Source: Pseudomonas putida S13.1.2 (lineage in GTDB: Bacteria > Pseudomonadota > Gammaproteobacteria > Pseudomonadales > Pseudomonadaceae). Taken from it: DNA of 64,000 bases. The DNA lies in the NCBI RefSeq assembly GCF_000498395.2, contig NZ_CP010979.1, forward strand, positions 5,118,501 to 5,182,500, written 5' to 3'. Within the stretch, counting starts at the first letter, position 1. Every line of letters starts with the position of its first letter. A model generated the notes under the pieces. It had not been told where the DNA came from and did not search any database. It saw only the letters and a list, made by a program, of their open reading frames with translations. Positions 33,403 through 41,714 of this stretch are shown here, in pieces. A program made the translations under genes and the position numbers.

Positions 33403-33470
33403 AAGCGGCAAGCTCCAAGCAGATTGCCGCTTTGCCCTAACTTGCAGCTTGCAGCTTCAAGCTCGCAGCT
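33403..33470 (+). repeat. Hairpin and AGCTTGCAGCT repeats between pstA and pstB
   Basis: AAGCGGCAA (33403-33411) pairs with TTGCCGCTT (33424-33432), and just downstream are imperfect repeats of TTGCAGCTT / AAGCTCGCAGCT (33441-33470). They lie in the 102-base pstA-pstB gap, inside the operon, and could affect mRNA processing or partial termination. Confidence 0.6.
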
Positions 33471-33487
33471 ACAAACGGAGTGAGACC

Positions 33488-34321
33488 ATGCAGCAAGATT
33501 CTCATACCCACGGCATCGACATGTCTGCCCTGGGCCGCAACAAGCAGGGCCTGCAACTGGCCGACGAAACCGTGGCCATCGAAGTGCCGGGCCTGAGCCT
33601 GTTCTACGGCGACAAGCAGGCGCTGTTCGACGTCAGCATGAACATTCCCAAGCAGCGCGTGACTGCCTTCATCGGCCCGTCCGGCTGCGGCAAGTCGACC
33701 CTGCTGCGCACCTTCAACCGCATGAACGACCTGGTTGACGGCTGCCGCGTGGAAGGCGCCATCAACCTGTACGGCAACAACATCTACCGCAAGGGCGAAG
33801 ACGTGGCCGAGCTGCGCCGCCGGGTGGGCATGGTGTTCCAGAAGCCCAACCCGTTCCCCAAGACCATCTACGAGAACGTGGTCTACGGCCTGCGTATCCA
33901 GGGCATCAACAAGAAGCGTGTGCTGGACGAAGCCGTCGAGTGGGCGCTGAAGGGCGCAGCCCTGTGGGACGAGGTCAAGGACCGCCTGCACGAGTCGGCG
34001 CTGGGCCTGTCCGGTGGCCAGCAGCAGCGTCTGGTCATCGCCCGCACCATTGCCGTGGAGCCCGAAGTGCTGTTGCTCGACGAACCGTGCTCGGCACTGG
34101 ACCCGATCTCGACCCTGAAGGTCGAAGAGCTGATCTACGAATTGAAATCCAAGTACACCATCGTCATCGTGACCCACAACATGCAGCAGGCGGCCCGGGT
34201 TTCGGACTACACCGCGTTCATGTACATGGGCAAACTGGTCGAATTCGGGGACACCGACACCCTGTTCACCAACCCGGCGAAGAAACAGACCGAAGACTAC
34301 ATCACCGGTCGCTACGGCTAG
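33488..34321 (+). CDS. pstB: Phosphate ABC transporter ATPase PstB
   Basis: A 277-residue ABC ATPase. Start at 33488 (MQQDSHTHGIDMS); the frame is open 13 codons upstream only within the repeat region. Walker A is GPSGCGKSTLLRTFNRMNDL, the signature LSGGQQQRLVIARTIAVEPE, and Walker B LLLDEPCSALDP, with the H-loop histidine in VIVTHNMQQAARV. The Q-loop is in MVFQKPNPFPKTIYENVVYG, which is typical of PstB. It powers phosphate import through PstCA and, with PhoU and PhoR, signals phosphate sufficiency. phoU follows after 73 bases. Confidence 0.96.
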   Translation: MQQDSHTHGIDMSALGRNKQGLQLADETVAIEVPGLSLFYGDKQALFDVSMNIPKQRVTAFIGPSGCGKSTLLRTFNRMNDLVDGCRVEGAINLYGNNIYRKGEDVAELRRRVGMVFQKPNPFPKTIYENVVYGLRIQGINKKRVLDEAVEWALKGAALWDEVKDRLHESALGLSGGQQQRLVIARTIAVEPEVLLLDEPCSALDPISTLKVEELIYELKSKYTIVIVTHNMQQAARVSDYTAFMYMGKLVEFGDTDTLFTNPAKKQTEDYITGRYG

Positions 34322-34394
34322 CAGCCACGCGGCCCGCTCCCACAGGGAATGACACGAACTACATGAAGCTTGCAGCCTCTTCGCGGAGCGAACG

Positions 34395-35165
34395 ATGATC
34401 AACAAAGAAAGCCTTACACACCATATTTCCCAGCAGTTCAACGCCGAGCTCGAAGAGGTGCGCAGCCACCTGCTGGCCATGGGTGGCCTGGTGGAAAAAC
34501 AAGTCAATGACGCCGTTACTGCGCTGATCGAGGCCGACTCGGGCCTGGCCCAGCAAGTGCGCGAAGTCGACGAGCAGATCAACCAGATGGAGCGCAACAT
34601 CGACGAGGAATGCGTGCGCATCCTCGCCCGTCGCCAGCCGGCGGCCTCTGACCTGCGCCTGATCATCAGCATTTCAAAGTCGGTGATCGACCTTGAGCGC
34701 ATCGGCGACGAGGCGACCAAGATCGCCCGCCGCGCCATCCAGCTGTGCGAAGAGGGCGAGTCGCCGCGCGGCTACGTCGAGGTGCGCCACATTGGCGACC
34801 AGGTGCGCAACATGGTCCGCGATGCGCTGGACGCCTTTGCCCGCTTCGATGCCGACCTGGCGTTGTCGGTGGCCCAGTACGACAAGACCATCGACCGCGA
34901 GTACAAGACCGCCCTGCGCGAGCTGGTGACCTACATGATGGAAGACCCGCGCTCCATCTCGCGGGTACTGAGCGTGATCTGGGCGCTGCGTTCGCTGGAA
35001 CGTATCGGTGACCACGCGCGCAACATTTCCGAGCTGGTGATCTACCTGGTGCGCGGCACCGACGTGCGCCACATGGGCCTCAAGCGCATGACCGCAGAAG
35101 TGCAGGGTACCGCTGTCGCCGACGCCGAAAAGGCTAATGTTCCGGGCGAATCTGACGATAAGTAA
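34395..35165 (+). CDS. phoU: Phosphate signalling protein PhoU
   Basis: A 256-residue all-helical protein with two PhoU repeats (about 20-110 and 125-215). The metal-binding motifs are LERIGDEATKIARRA in repeat one and LERIGDHARNISELV in repeat two. PhoU links the Pst transporter to PhoR and represses the Pho response when phosphate is plentiful. It is the last gene of the pst operon and is followed by an intrinsic terminator at 35185-35213. The gap to pstB contains degenerate REP fragments (GCCCGCTCCCACAGGG near 34331 and CCTCTTCGCGGAGCGA near 34376), so REP insertion into the operon may have occurred. Confidence 0.96.
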   Translation: MINKESLTHHISQQFNAELEEVRSHLLAMGGLVEKQVNDAVTALIEADSGLAQQVREVDEQINQMERNIDEECVRILARRQPAASDLRLIISISKSVIDLERIGDEATKIARRAIQLCEEGESPRGYVEVRHIGDQVRNMVRDALDAFARFDADLALSVAQYDKTIDREYKTALRELVTYMMEDPRSISRVLSVIWALRSLERIGDHARNISELVIYLVRGTDVRHMGLKRMTAEVQGTAVADAEKANVPGESDDK

Positions 35166-35184
35166 GGTTGCTCCCGAGCTTCGA

Positions 35185-35213
35185 CGCCCGGCCTCGGCCG
35201 GGCGTTTTCGTTT
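35185..35213 (+). terminator. Intrinsic terminator after phoU
   Basis: CGCCCGG (35185-35191) pairs with CCGGGCG (35198-35204), followed by TTTTCGTTT. It closes the pst-phoU operon 20 bases past the phoU stop. Confidence 0.88.
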
Positions 35214-35329
35214 GCGGTCGAGGAGCCGGCAGGCACCCGCGAACGATGTGAAGAAGTCCCGGCGTGACCAGGTTGTAGCAAATAGCCATTATTTGGCAGT
35301 AGGCTAGTCGGGATTCAGAAGGAGTATTG

Positions 35330-36226
35330 ATGAGTAAAGTGAATGTGCTGGTCGTGGATGACGCCCCGTTTATCCGTGACCTGGTCCGCAAGTGCCTGCG
35401 CAACGCCTTCCCGGGCATGGCCATCGACGACGCCGTCAATGGTCGCAAGGCCATGGCCATGCTGGACAAGGAAGCCTTCGACCTGGTCCTGTGCGACTGG
35501 GAAATGCCGGAAATGTCCGGCCTGGAATTGCTCACCTGGTGCCGTCAGCAGCCTGCGCTGAAGAACCTGCAGTTCATCATGGTGACCAGCCGTGGCGACA
35601 AGGAAAACGTCATTCAGGCGATCCAGGCGGGCGTGTCCGACTTTGTCGGCAAGCCGTTCACCAACGAGCAACTGCTGACCAAAGTGAAAAAGGCGCTGAC
35701 CAAGATCGGCAAGCTCGACAGCCTGATGGCCATCGGCCCGGCGCGGGCCAACTCGGCATTCGCCAACGATTCGCTGAGTGCCCTGACAGGTGGCAAGCCA
35801 CAGGCGGCCAAGGTGACGGCCCCCGCGCCAGCGCCAGGCGCTGCCAAGCCATTGGTCAATGCACCTACGCCGTCGGCCCCTGCTCCGACGGGGCGTGGCC
35901 AAGGCCAGTTGCGCCTGGCCAGCGGCATGCAACCGTGCGTGATCAAGGCGCTGAGCCTGAAAGAGGCGCTGCTGGTGGTACGCCGCAGCGAAGCGCTGCC
36001 GCAGGTGCTGGAGGGCGCCGTGCTGGACCTGGAGCAGGGCGAGAACGCTGAAGTTGCACGTTTGAACGGCTACCTGCATGCCGTCGCAGCGTTGGAGCCC
36101 AAGCCCGACAGCGACTGGCTACAGTTGACCTTCAAGTTTGTCGACCAGGACGCCCAGAAGCTCGATTACCTGTCGCGGCTGATCGCCCGCGGTACAGCGC
36201 AGAAGCACTTCACCCCCGGCGCCTGA
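35330..36226 (+). CDS. CheY-type response regulator with PilZ-like C-terminal region
   Basis: A 298-residue protein. ATG at 35330 follows AAGGAG and is preferred to the overlapping TTG. The receiver domain (about 4-122) has LVVDDAPFIRDLV, the phospho-acceptor Asp in LVLCDWEMPEMSG near residue 52, and the lysine in FVGKPFTNEQLL. A Pro/Ala-rich linker (about 145-195) leads to a C-terminal domain of about 100 residues; its strand pattern and ending (WLQLTFKFVDQDAQKLDYLSRLI) recall PilZ c-di-GMP-binding domains, but I see no clear RxxxR motif. No histidine kinase gene is next to it. It follows the pst-phoU terminator, so its link to phosphate is only positional. Confidence 0.85.
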   Translation: MSKVNVLVVDDAPFIRDLVRKCLRNAFPGMAIDDAVNGRKAMAMLDKEAFDLVLCDWEMPEMSGLELLTWCRQQPALKNLQFIMVTSRGDKENVIQAIQAGVSDFVGKPFTNEQLLTKVKKALTKIGKLDSLMAIGPARANSAFANDSLSALTGGKPQAAKVTAPAPAPGAAKPLVNAPTPSAPAPTGRGQGQLRLASGMQPCVIKALSLKEALLVVRRSEALPQVLEGAVLDLEQGENAEVARLNGYLHAVAALEPKPDSDWLQLTFKFVDQDAQKLDYLSRLIARGTAQKHFTPGA

Positions 36227-36245
36227 GCCCGGTACCGCCTGCTTT

Positions 36246-36364
36246 GTGCAGGAGCGGCCTTGTGTCGCGATAGGGCCGCAGAGCGGCCCCGGCAATTCAT
36301 GCGGCGAAGCTGAAATCCTGGGTCTGCTACCGCAGCCCTATCGCGACACAAGGCCGCTCCTACA
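36246..36364. repeat. REP inverted pair (TGTAGGAGCGGCC class)
   Basis: Two facing copies: 36246-36290 (AGGAGCGGCCTTGTGTCGCG ... GGGCCGCAGAGCGGCCCC) and 36334-36364 (CCCTATCGCGACACAAGGCC ...). They lie downstream of the response regulator, before the M23 gene. Confidence 0.88.
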
Positions 36365-36464
36365 AAAAGCCCGCGCAGCCCTGATCCATCCGACCAACTG
36401 CAATACCTGCCTCAAAACCCGCTGCTAGGCTTCGACAGATCACAACTGTCAAAAAGCCACTATC

Positions 36465-37361
36465 ATGCCCGCCCGCCTGCTGCTGTTCTGTGCATTGCTC
36501 ATGGCCTCGGCGTCGAGCCTGGGTGTGACGCTCTACAAGATCACCGACGACTTCGGTGTCATCTCCTATTCCGACCGGCCAGGCCCGGGCGCCAAGCCCT
36601 TGGTGCTGCGCGAGCCCATGGTCGAAACGCTCGAAGGCCAGGTGCTGTTGAACGCGAAAACCTTCGACGGCGGCGTGAGCTTTTCGGCACGCAACGAGCT
36701 GCATGTGCCGGTAGAGGTGGAATTGCGCCTGGACAACCTGGTAAACGCGCAAGGCGGCGATGCCCCGCGTATCGTGCGCCGGCTGCTGCCGCCGCGCACC
36801 ACACAAATGCTCAGCGTGCTCAGGGGGCGGCCCGGGCTGCTGCTGAACTACCGTTCGACCCTGCTGCAGGCCATGGGTGACCCGGGCAAGCGGCCCCAGG
36901 GCTTCCGCTATGCATTCCCGTGGGTCGGCGGGCCTTTCCGCGTCACCCAGGGCCCTAACGGCCGTGTCAGCCATTTTGGGCCCAAGGGGCGCTACGCCAT
37001 GGATATCGCCATGCCCGAAGGCACTACCATCATCGCTGCGCGCGAGGGCGTGGTGGTGAAGACGGAAAACAGCCAGAGCGGGCGCGCGCCCAACCCCTCG
37101 GGTAACTTTGTCAGGATCCTGCACCCGGACGGCACCATGGGCGTGTACCTGCACCTGATGCGTGGGTCGGTGGTGGTGGCGGAGGGGCAACGGGTACGCC
37201 AGGGGCAGATGCTTGCCAAGTCGGGCAATACCGGCAACAGCACAGGGCCGCACCTGCATTTTGTGGTGCAGCGCAATGTGGGGTTGGCGCTGGAGTCGAT
37301 ACCTTACCGGTTCGACCGGCCGATCAGCGGGCTGCCCGACTTTACTGCGGGTAACCCTTGA
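36465..37361 (+). CDS. M23-family metallopeptidase (LytM-type), exported
   Basis: A 298-residue protein with a signal peptide (MPARLLLFCALLMASASSLG). The N-terminal region (about 20-150) is a beta-rich domain opening TLYKITDDFGVISYSDRPG. The M23 domain is about 165-285. The zinc-ligand segments HFGPKGRYAMDIAMPEGT (HxxxxxxxxD type) and HLHF at the end are present, so it is probably a catalytically competent endopeptidase of peptidoglycan or a related exported activator. It is a single gene flanked by REP pairs on both sides. The specific cell-wall process is unknown. Confidence 0.9.
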   Translation: MPARLLLFCALLMASASSLGVTLYKITDDFGVISYSDRPGPGAKPLVLREPMVETLEGQVLLNAKTFDGGVSFSARNELHVPVEVELRLDNLVNAQGGDAPRIVRRLLPPRTTQMLSVLRGRPGLLLNYRSTLLQAMGDPGKRPQGFRYAFPWVGGPFRVTQGPNGRVSHFGPKGRYAMDIAMPEGTTIIAAREGVVVKTENSQSGRAPNPSGNFVRILHPDGTMGVYLHLMRGSVVVAEGQRVRQGQMLAKSGNTGNSTGPHLHFVVQRNVGLALESIPYRFDRPISGLPDFTAGNP

Positions 37362-37365
37362 GATT

Positions 37366-37488
37366 GCCGGGCCTGCTTTGCAGGCCTTTCCGACCGGTCC
37401 GGCGCCCCGGCAAGGCCGCTCCTACAGGATTACGCGAACCCTTGTAGGAGCGGCCTTGCGTCGCGATGGGCTGCGCAGCAGCCCCATG
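37366..37488. repeat. REP inverted pair
   Basis: Copies at about 37366-37424 (GGGCCTGCTTTGCAGGCC ... GGCAAGGCCGCTCCTACAGG) and 37442-37488 (CTTGTAGGAGCGGCCTTGCG ... GGGCTGCGCAGCAGCCCC) in opposite orientation, between the convergent M23 and CNNM/CBS genes. Confidence 0.88.
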
Positions 37489-37492
37489 GCCC

Positions 37493-38833
37493 TCAGTCCA
37501 GCTTGAGCACCTTGGCCAGCACGATCTTGGGCCCTTTCATCTTCTTGATGATGATGCGCAGCCCTTCGACCTCCAGCACTTCCTCTTCTTCAGGCACACG
37601 CTTGAGCGTCTCGTAGATCAGCCCCGCCAAGGTTTCCGCCTCGATGTGATCAAGGTCGATGCCGAGCAGGCGCTCGACCTTGAACAGCGGGGTATCACCC
37701 CGCACCAGCAGCTTGCCTGGCTGGTAGGCGAGGATGCCGCGCTCGGTCTTGCGGTGTTCGTCCTGGATATCGCCCACCAGCACTTCCAGCACGTCTTCCA
37801 TGGTCAGGTAGCCGATGACCTTGCCGTCGGCTTCCTCCACCAGCACGAAATGCGCGCCGCCCTTGCGGAACTGCTCCAGCAGTTGCGACAGCGGCATGTG
37901 CCGCGATACGCGCTCCAGCGGCCGGGCGAGGTCGTCCAGGTCGATGGTTTCGGGCAAGTGCTCCAGTTCGGCAAGCTCCAGCAGCAGGTCCTTGATGTGC
38001 AGCAGGCCGGTGAACTCTTCACGCTCGGCGTCATACACCGGGTAGCGGCTGAATTTGTGGCGACGTATCAAAGCCAGGATCTGCTTCAGCGGCGCCTGGG
38101 CATCGATGCTGACCATGTCTTCACGCGAGTTGGCCCAGTCGACCACTTCCAGCTCCCCCATTTCCACGGCCGAGGCGAGCACACGCATGCCTTGGTCGCT
38201 CGGGTCCTGGCCACGGCTGGAGTGCAGGATCAGCTTCAGCTCTTCACGGCTGTAGTGGTGTTCGTGGTGCGGGCCCGGTTCGCCCTGGCCGGCAATGCGC
38301 AGGATGGTGTTGGCGCTGGCATTGAGCAGATAGATGGCCGGGTACATCGCCCAGTAGAACAGGTACAGCGGCACCGCAGTCCACAGCGACAGCAGCTCGG
38401 GCTTGCGAATGGCCCAGGACTTGGGCGCCAGCTCACCGACCACGATGTGCAGGTAGGAAATGACAAAGAACGCGACGAAGAACGAAACGCCCTTGATCAG
38501 TTCGGGCGAGTCGACACCAAAGTACGCGAGCAGCGGCTCGAGCAAGTGTGCAAAGGCCGGCTCGCCGACCCAGCCCAGGCCCAGGGAGGCGAGGGTGATG
38601 CCCAGCTGGCAGGCCGACAGGTAGGCGTCGAGCTGGTTGTGTACCTTGCGCAGGATATTGCCGCGCCAGCCATGCTGTTCGGCGATGGACTCCACGCGGG
38701 TGGCGCGCAGCTTGACCATGGCGAATTCGGCGGCAACGAAGAAGCCGTTGAGCAGCACCAGTAGCAAGGCAAAGATGATCATGCCGAAATCGGCGAATAA
38801 CGAGGTGAGGCTGATACCAGGGGAAGGGTCCAT
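37493..38833 (-). CDS. CNNM/CBS-domain membrane protein (HlyC/CorC family)
   Basis: A 446-residue protein. Start at 38833 (MDPSPGISLTSLFADFGMI); the long open frame upstream crosses the phoR terminator and is not used. The N-terminal DUF21/CNNM membrane domain (about 1-200) has four or so spans and the NGFFVAAEFAMVKLRATR block. Two CBS domains follow (about 215-340; REEFTGLLHIKDLL and GYLTMEDVLEVLVGDI), then a CorC_HlyC C-terminal domain (about 350-440). Such proteins are linked to Mg2+ or Co2+ efflux and magnesium homeostasis, or to membrane integrity. Name 'hemolysin' is historical. It follows the phoBR terminator and is a separate unit. Confidence 0.92.
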   Translation of the reverse strand: MDPSPGISLTSLFADFGMIIFALLLVLLNGFFVAAEFAMVKLRATRVESIAEQHGWRGNILRKVHNQLDAYLSACQLGITLASLGLGWVGEPAFAHLLEPLLAYFGVDSPELIKGVSFFVAFFVISYLHIVVGELAPKSWAIRKPELLSLWTAVPLYLFYWAMYPAIYLLNASANTILRIAGQGEPGPHHEHHYSREELKLILHSSRGQDPSDQGMRVLASAVEMGELEVVDWANSREDMVSIDAQAPLKQILALIRRHKFSRYPVYDAEREEFTGLLHIKDLLLELAELEHLPETIDLDDLARPLERVSRHMPLSQLLEQFRKGGAHFVLVEEADGKVIGYLTMEDVLEVLVGDIQDEHRKTERGILAYQPGKLLVRGDTPLFKVERLLGIDLDHIEAETLAGLIYETLKRVPEEEEVLEVEGLRIIIKKMKGPKIVLAKVLKLD

Positions 38834-38869
38834 GATGGAGTTTTTACGGGGTCCGTCTTGAGATTGGGA

Positions 38870-38897
38870 GAAAAAAAGTGCCAGCTTTTGCTGGCAC
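38870..38897 (-). terminator. Intrinsic terminator after phoR
   Basis: On the minus strand GTGCCAGC-AAAA-GCTGGCAC (38897-38878) is followed by eight T. It lies 108 bases past the phoR stop, before the CNNM/CBS gene start. Confidence 0.9.
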
Positions 38898-39005
38898 AGG
38901 GGATCCAATGTAGCGGCTGGGGCCGCAAAAGCAAAGGGTGGCAGGCTTATTGCGATCCCTGTGGCAGCGGACGTGCCCCCGAAGGGCTGCACGGCTTCCC
39001 CGATC

Positions 39006-40313
39006 TCAAGCCTTTTCGGTGACCAATTGTGCCGGCGCGAAGTGACAGGTAAAGGTGCTGCCATGCCCCGGCACGCTGCTGATGTCCAGCTTGCCGCGGT
39101 GGCGCATCAGCACATGCTTGACGATCGCCAGCCCCAGCCCTGTGCCACCGGTATTCGACGCACGGCTGGAGTCCACCCGGTAGAAGCGTTCGGTCAGGCG
39201 CGGCAAATGTTTGGCGTCGATGCCCACCCCCGAGTCCTGCACCGACAAGTGCGCACCCTGGGCATCGGCCCACCAGCGGATGCGGATGTTGCCTTCGTCC
39301 TGGGTGTACTTGACCGCGTTGAACACCAGGTTGGAAAAGGCGCTGCGCAGTTCCGACTCGCTGCCCTTCAGCTTCACGCCGGGCGCGGCTTCGAGGGTGA
39401 TGCGCTGGTTGCGTGGCCCGGACAGGGCCTGAGCGTCGTTCTTGATCGCAGCGAGCAGGGCTTCGACTGCCACCGGCTGGTTGTCCGACGGGTAGTCGGT
39501 GGCTTCCAGCTTGGCCAGCAGCAACAGATCGTTGAGCAGGGTTTGCATGCGCGAGCCTTGCTGGCTCATCTGCTGCAGGGCGCGGCTCCACCGCGGGTTC
39601 ACATCCTCGACGTTGTCCAGCAGGGTTTCCAGATAACCCGTGATCACCGTCAGGGGCGTGCGCAATTCGTGGGACACGTTGGCGACGAAGTCCTTGCGCA
39701 TCTGTTCCAGCTGGTGGATGCGGGTGACATCGCGCACCAGCATCAGGTGTTCGTTGTTGCCGTAGCGGGTGATGTGCAGCTGCACGCGCATGCGGTCGTT
39801 GATGGGCGAAGGTATTTCCAGCGGCTCGAGGTAGTTCTCTGCCTCGAAGTACTCCTTGAAGCGCGGATGGCGCACCAGGTTGGTTACCTGCTGGCCACCG
39901 TCCTGTGGGGTCTTGAAGCCCAGCAGGGTTTCGGCGGCACGGTTCCACCACTCCAGGTTGCCGTCGCTGTCGAGCATGATCACCGCGTCGCGCAGTGCGG
40001 CGGTGGACTCCTGCACCCGGTCGATCACTGCCTGCAGGCGGCCACGTACGCGCTGGTCGCGGCGTTGCAGGTGGTAAATGCTGTCGAACACCTCGCCCCA
40101 CAGGCCGTAACCATCGGGCGGTGCTTCATCGGGCTGGTGGTTGCGCAGCCAGTCGTGCAGGCGCAGCAGCTGCTTGAGGGTCCAGCCCAGGTAAAGCGCC
40201 AGGCCAATGGCCAGGCTCCAGCCATAGTAGCCGCTGACCAGCCCGCCGATCAGGCAGACGGTAATCAGCAACAACAGATGGCGAATCAGGGTTGCGTGCC
40301 AGTTCTGGTTCAA
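39006..40313 (-). CDS. phoR: Phosphate-regulon sensor histidine kinase PhoR
   Basis: A 435-residue kinase from the TTG at 40313 (MNQNWHATLIRHLLLLITV), which has AAGGA at a 7-base spacing; a second in-frame TTG at 40331 has no ribosome site. Two closely spaced spans occupy about 8-50. A PAS domain follows (about 85-200; AVIMLDSDGNLEWWNRAAETLLG). The H-box is NVSHELRTPLTVITGYLE near residue 206, and the ATPase region has NLVFNAVKYTQ, DSGVGID and GGTGLGLAIVKHVLMRH. PhoR phosphorylates PhoB when phosphate is scarce and is held back by PhoU/Pst when it is plentiful. It follows phoB by 48 bases. Confidence 0.95.
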   Translation of the reverse strand: MNQNWHATLIRHLLLLITVCLIGGLVSGYYGWSLAIGLALYLGWTLKQLLRLHDWLRNHQPDEAPPDGYGLWGEVFDSIYHLQRRDQRVRGRLQAVIDRVQESTAALRDAVIMLDSDGNLEWWNRAAETLLGFKTPQDGGQQVTNLVRHPRFKEYFEAENYLEPLEIPSPINDRMRVQLHITRYGNNEHLMLVRDVTRIHQLEQMRKDFVANVSHELRTPLTVITGYLETLLDNVEDVNPRWSRALQQMSQQGSRMQTLLNDLLLLAKLEATDYPSDNQPVAVEALLAAIKNDAQALSGPRNQRITLEAAPGVKLKGSESELRSAFSNLVFNAVKYTQDEGNIRIRWWADAQGAHLSVQDSGVGIDAKHLPRLTERFYRVDSSRASNTGGTGLGLAIVKHVLMRHRGKLDISSVPGHGSTFTCHFAPAQLVTEKA

Positions 40314-40361
40314 TTGACGGTCCTTGTACAACGACGTGCAGCTTGGCGCTCTTGAACTCGA

Positions 40362-41051
40362 TCAGCTCTTGGTCGAGAAGCGGTAGCCAGTGCCCCGGAC
40401 GGTTTGTACCAGATTTTCGTAGGCCTCACCCAGCGCCTTGCGCAGGCGACGGATGTGCACGTCGACGGTGCGTTCCTCGACATAGACGTTGCCGCCCCAC
40501 ACTTGGTCCAGCAGCTGGCCACGGGTGTAGGCGCGCTCCTGGTGGGTCATGAAGAACTGCAGCAGGCGGTATTCGGTGGGCCCCATTTCGGCGGGCTTGC
40601 CGTCGATGGTGACGCGGTGGCTGATCGGGTCGAGCAGCAGGCCGCCCACTTCGATCGGCGCTTCGCTGTCGCTCGGGCCGGTGCGACGCAGCACGGCTTT
40701 CAGGCGCGCCACCAGCTCACGCGGCGAGAACGGCTTGGTGATGTAGTCGTCAGCGCCCACTTCCAGCCCTTGGATCTTGTTGTCCTCTTCACCCTTGGCG
40801 GTGAGCATGATGATCGGGATGTCGCCGGTCAGCTCATCGCGCTTGAGGCGCCGGGCCAGCTCGATGCCAGAGGTGCCGGGCAACATCCAGTCGAGCAGGA
40901 TCAGGTCCGGTTTGCGGTCGACGATGATCGCGTGGGCCTGTTGGGAGTTTTCCGCTTCCAGGCAGTCATAGCCGGCCATTTCAAGGGCAACGGCGATCAT
41001 CTCGCGAATGGGTGCTTCGTCGTCGACGATCAGAATGTTCCTGCCAACCAT
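40362..41051 (-). CDS. phoB: Phosphate-regulon response regulator PhoB
   Basis: A 229-residue OmpR-type regulator. ATG at 41051 with GGAGAGG upstream gives MVGRNILIVDDEAPIREMI; the frame is open 13 codons upstream without a ribosome site. The receiver domain has its Asp in LILLDWMLPGTSG near residue 54 and its Lys in DDYITKPFSPREL. The winged helix is about 130-226, with RAYTRGQLLDQVWGGNVYVEERTVDVHIRRLRKAL broken here into its two known parts. PhoB activates genes with Pho boxes, here probably pstS and its own promoter (41105-41122). It forms an operon with phoR. Confidence 0.96.
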   Translation of the reverse strand: MVGRNILIVDDEAPIREMIAVALEMAGYDCLEAENSQQAHAIIVDRKPDLILLDWMLPGTSGIELARRLKRDELTGDIPIIMLTAKGEEDNKIQGLEVGADDYITKPFSPRELVARLKAVLRRTGPSDSEAPIEVGGLLLDPISHRVTIDGKPAEMGPTEYRLLQFFMTHQERAYTRGQLLDQVWGGNVYVEERTVDVHIRRLRKALGEAYENLVQTVRGTGYRFSTKS

Positions 41052-41104
41052 GCTCAAAACCTCTCCTGGATTCGGTGTCTTGGCCCGCATTAGATAACGG
41101 AATT

Positions 41105-41122
41105 ATTGCAGCTGTGTGACAG
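41105..41122 (-). promoter_or_regulatory. Candidate Pho box upstream of phoB
   Basis: On the minus strand CTGTCAC-ACAG-CTGCAAT gives the 7-4-7 direct-repeat layout of a PhoB site, 54 bases upstream of the phoB start. It fits positive autoregulation of phoBR. The divergent exported-protein gene starts 102 bases away. Confidence 0.65.
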
Positions 41123-41223
41123 GGTGTTGGCCGTTCTGGCGACATTGCGTGACTGAACTAGGCTTGAAAGAGCCGCAATTGTGGCACCCGAACTCAATTT
41201 CCCCCGGAACAATGGTGAATCCA

Positions 41224-41592
41224 ATGACACGAAAAACGCTGAGCTGGATGGCCCTTTTCACTGCGCTGGCGCTCCCGGGGGTGGCGTCGGCCCACCATGC
41301 CATGGAGAAGGACGGCATGTGGGTCGATCATGCCGGCATGACTCTGTACACCTTTGACAAGGATGCGGGCGGCAAGTCGATGTGCAATGGCGACTGCGCC
41401 ACCAACTGGCCGCCATTGAAGGTAATGGATGGCGAAAAGGCCGATGGCAAGTGGACGCAGATCAAGCGTGACGACGGCTCCATGCAGTGGGCCTACGACG
41501 GCAAGCCGCTGTATACCTTCATCAAGGACAAGAAGGCCGGGGACAAGACCGGTGATGGCGTGAAAGACGTCTGGCATATCGCCAAGCCTTGA
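41224..41592 (+). CDS. Exported protein with two Yx(F/W/Y)xxD motifs (COG4315-like)
   Basis: A 122-residue protein with a signal peptide (MTRKTLSWMALFTALALPGVASA). The mature part has two copies of the family motif, LYTFDKD near residue 41 and LYTFIKD near 93, plus CNGDCATNWPPL and DGSMQWAYDGKPLY. This 'secreted repeat' family is common in bacteria but has no settled function. The two cysteines in CNGDC could form a disulphide or a metal site. An ATG at 41212 is also in frame; 41224 is chosen because the signal peptide then begins in the usual way. It is divergent from phoB. Confidence 0.88.
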   Translation: MTRKTLSWMALFTALALPGVASAHHAMEKDGMWVDHAGMTLYTFDKDAGGKSMCNGDCATNWPPLKVMDGEKADGKWTQIKRDDGSMQWAYDGKPLYTFIKDKKAGDKTGDGVKDVWHIAKP

Positions 41593-41708
41593 GATTGCCG
41601 GGGCCGCTGTGCGGCCCATCGCGACACAAGGCCGCTCCTACAGGGTCCTGCATACGCCGATCAGTGTATGAGCGGCCTTGCGTCGCGATGGGCTGCAAAG
41701 CAGCCCCA
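41593..41708. repeat. REP inverted pair
   Basis: Copies at about 41598-41642 (GGGGCCGCTGTGCGGCCC ... CAAGGCCGCTCCTACAGG) and 41667-41708 (TGAGCGGCCTTGCGTCGCGA ... GGGCTGCAAAGCAGCCCC), inverted, between the convergent COG4315-like gene and ubiA. Confidence 0.88.
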
Positions 41709-41714
41709 TAATAT

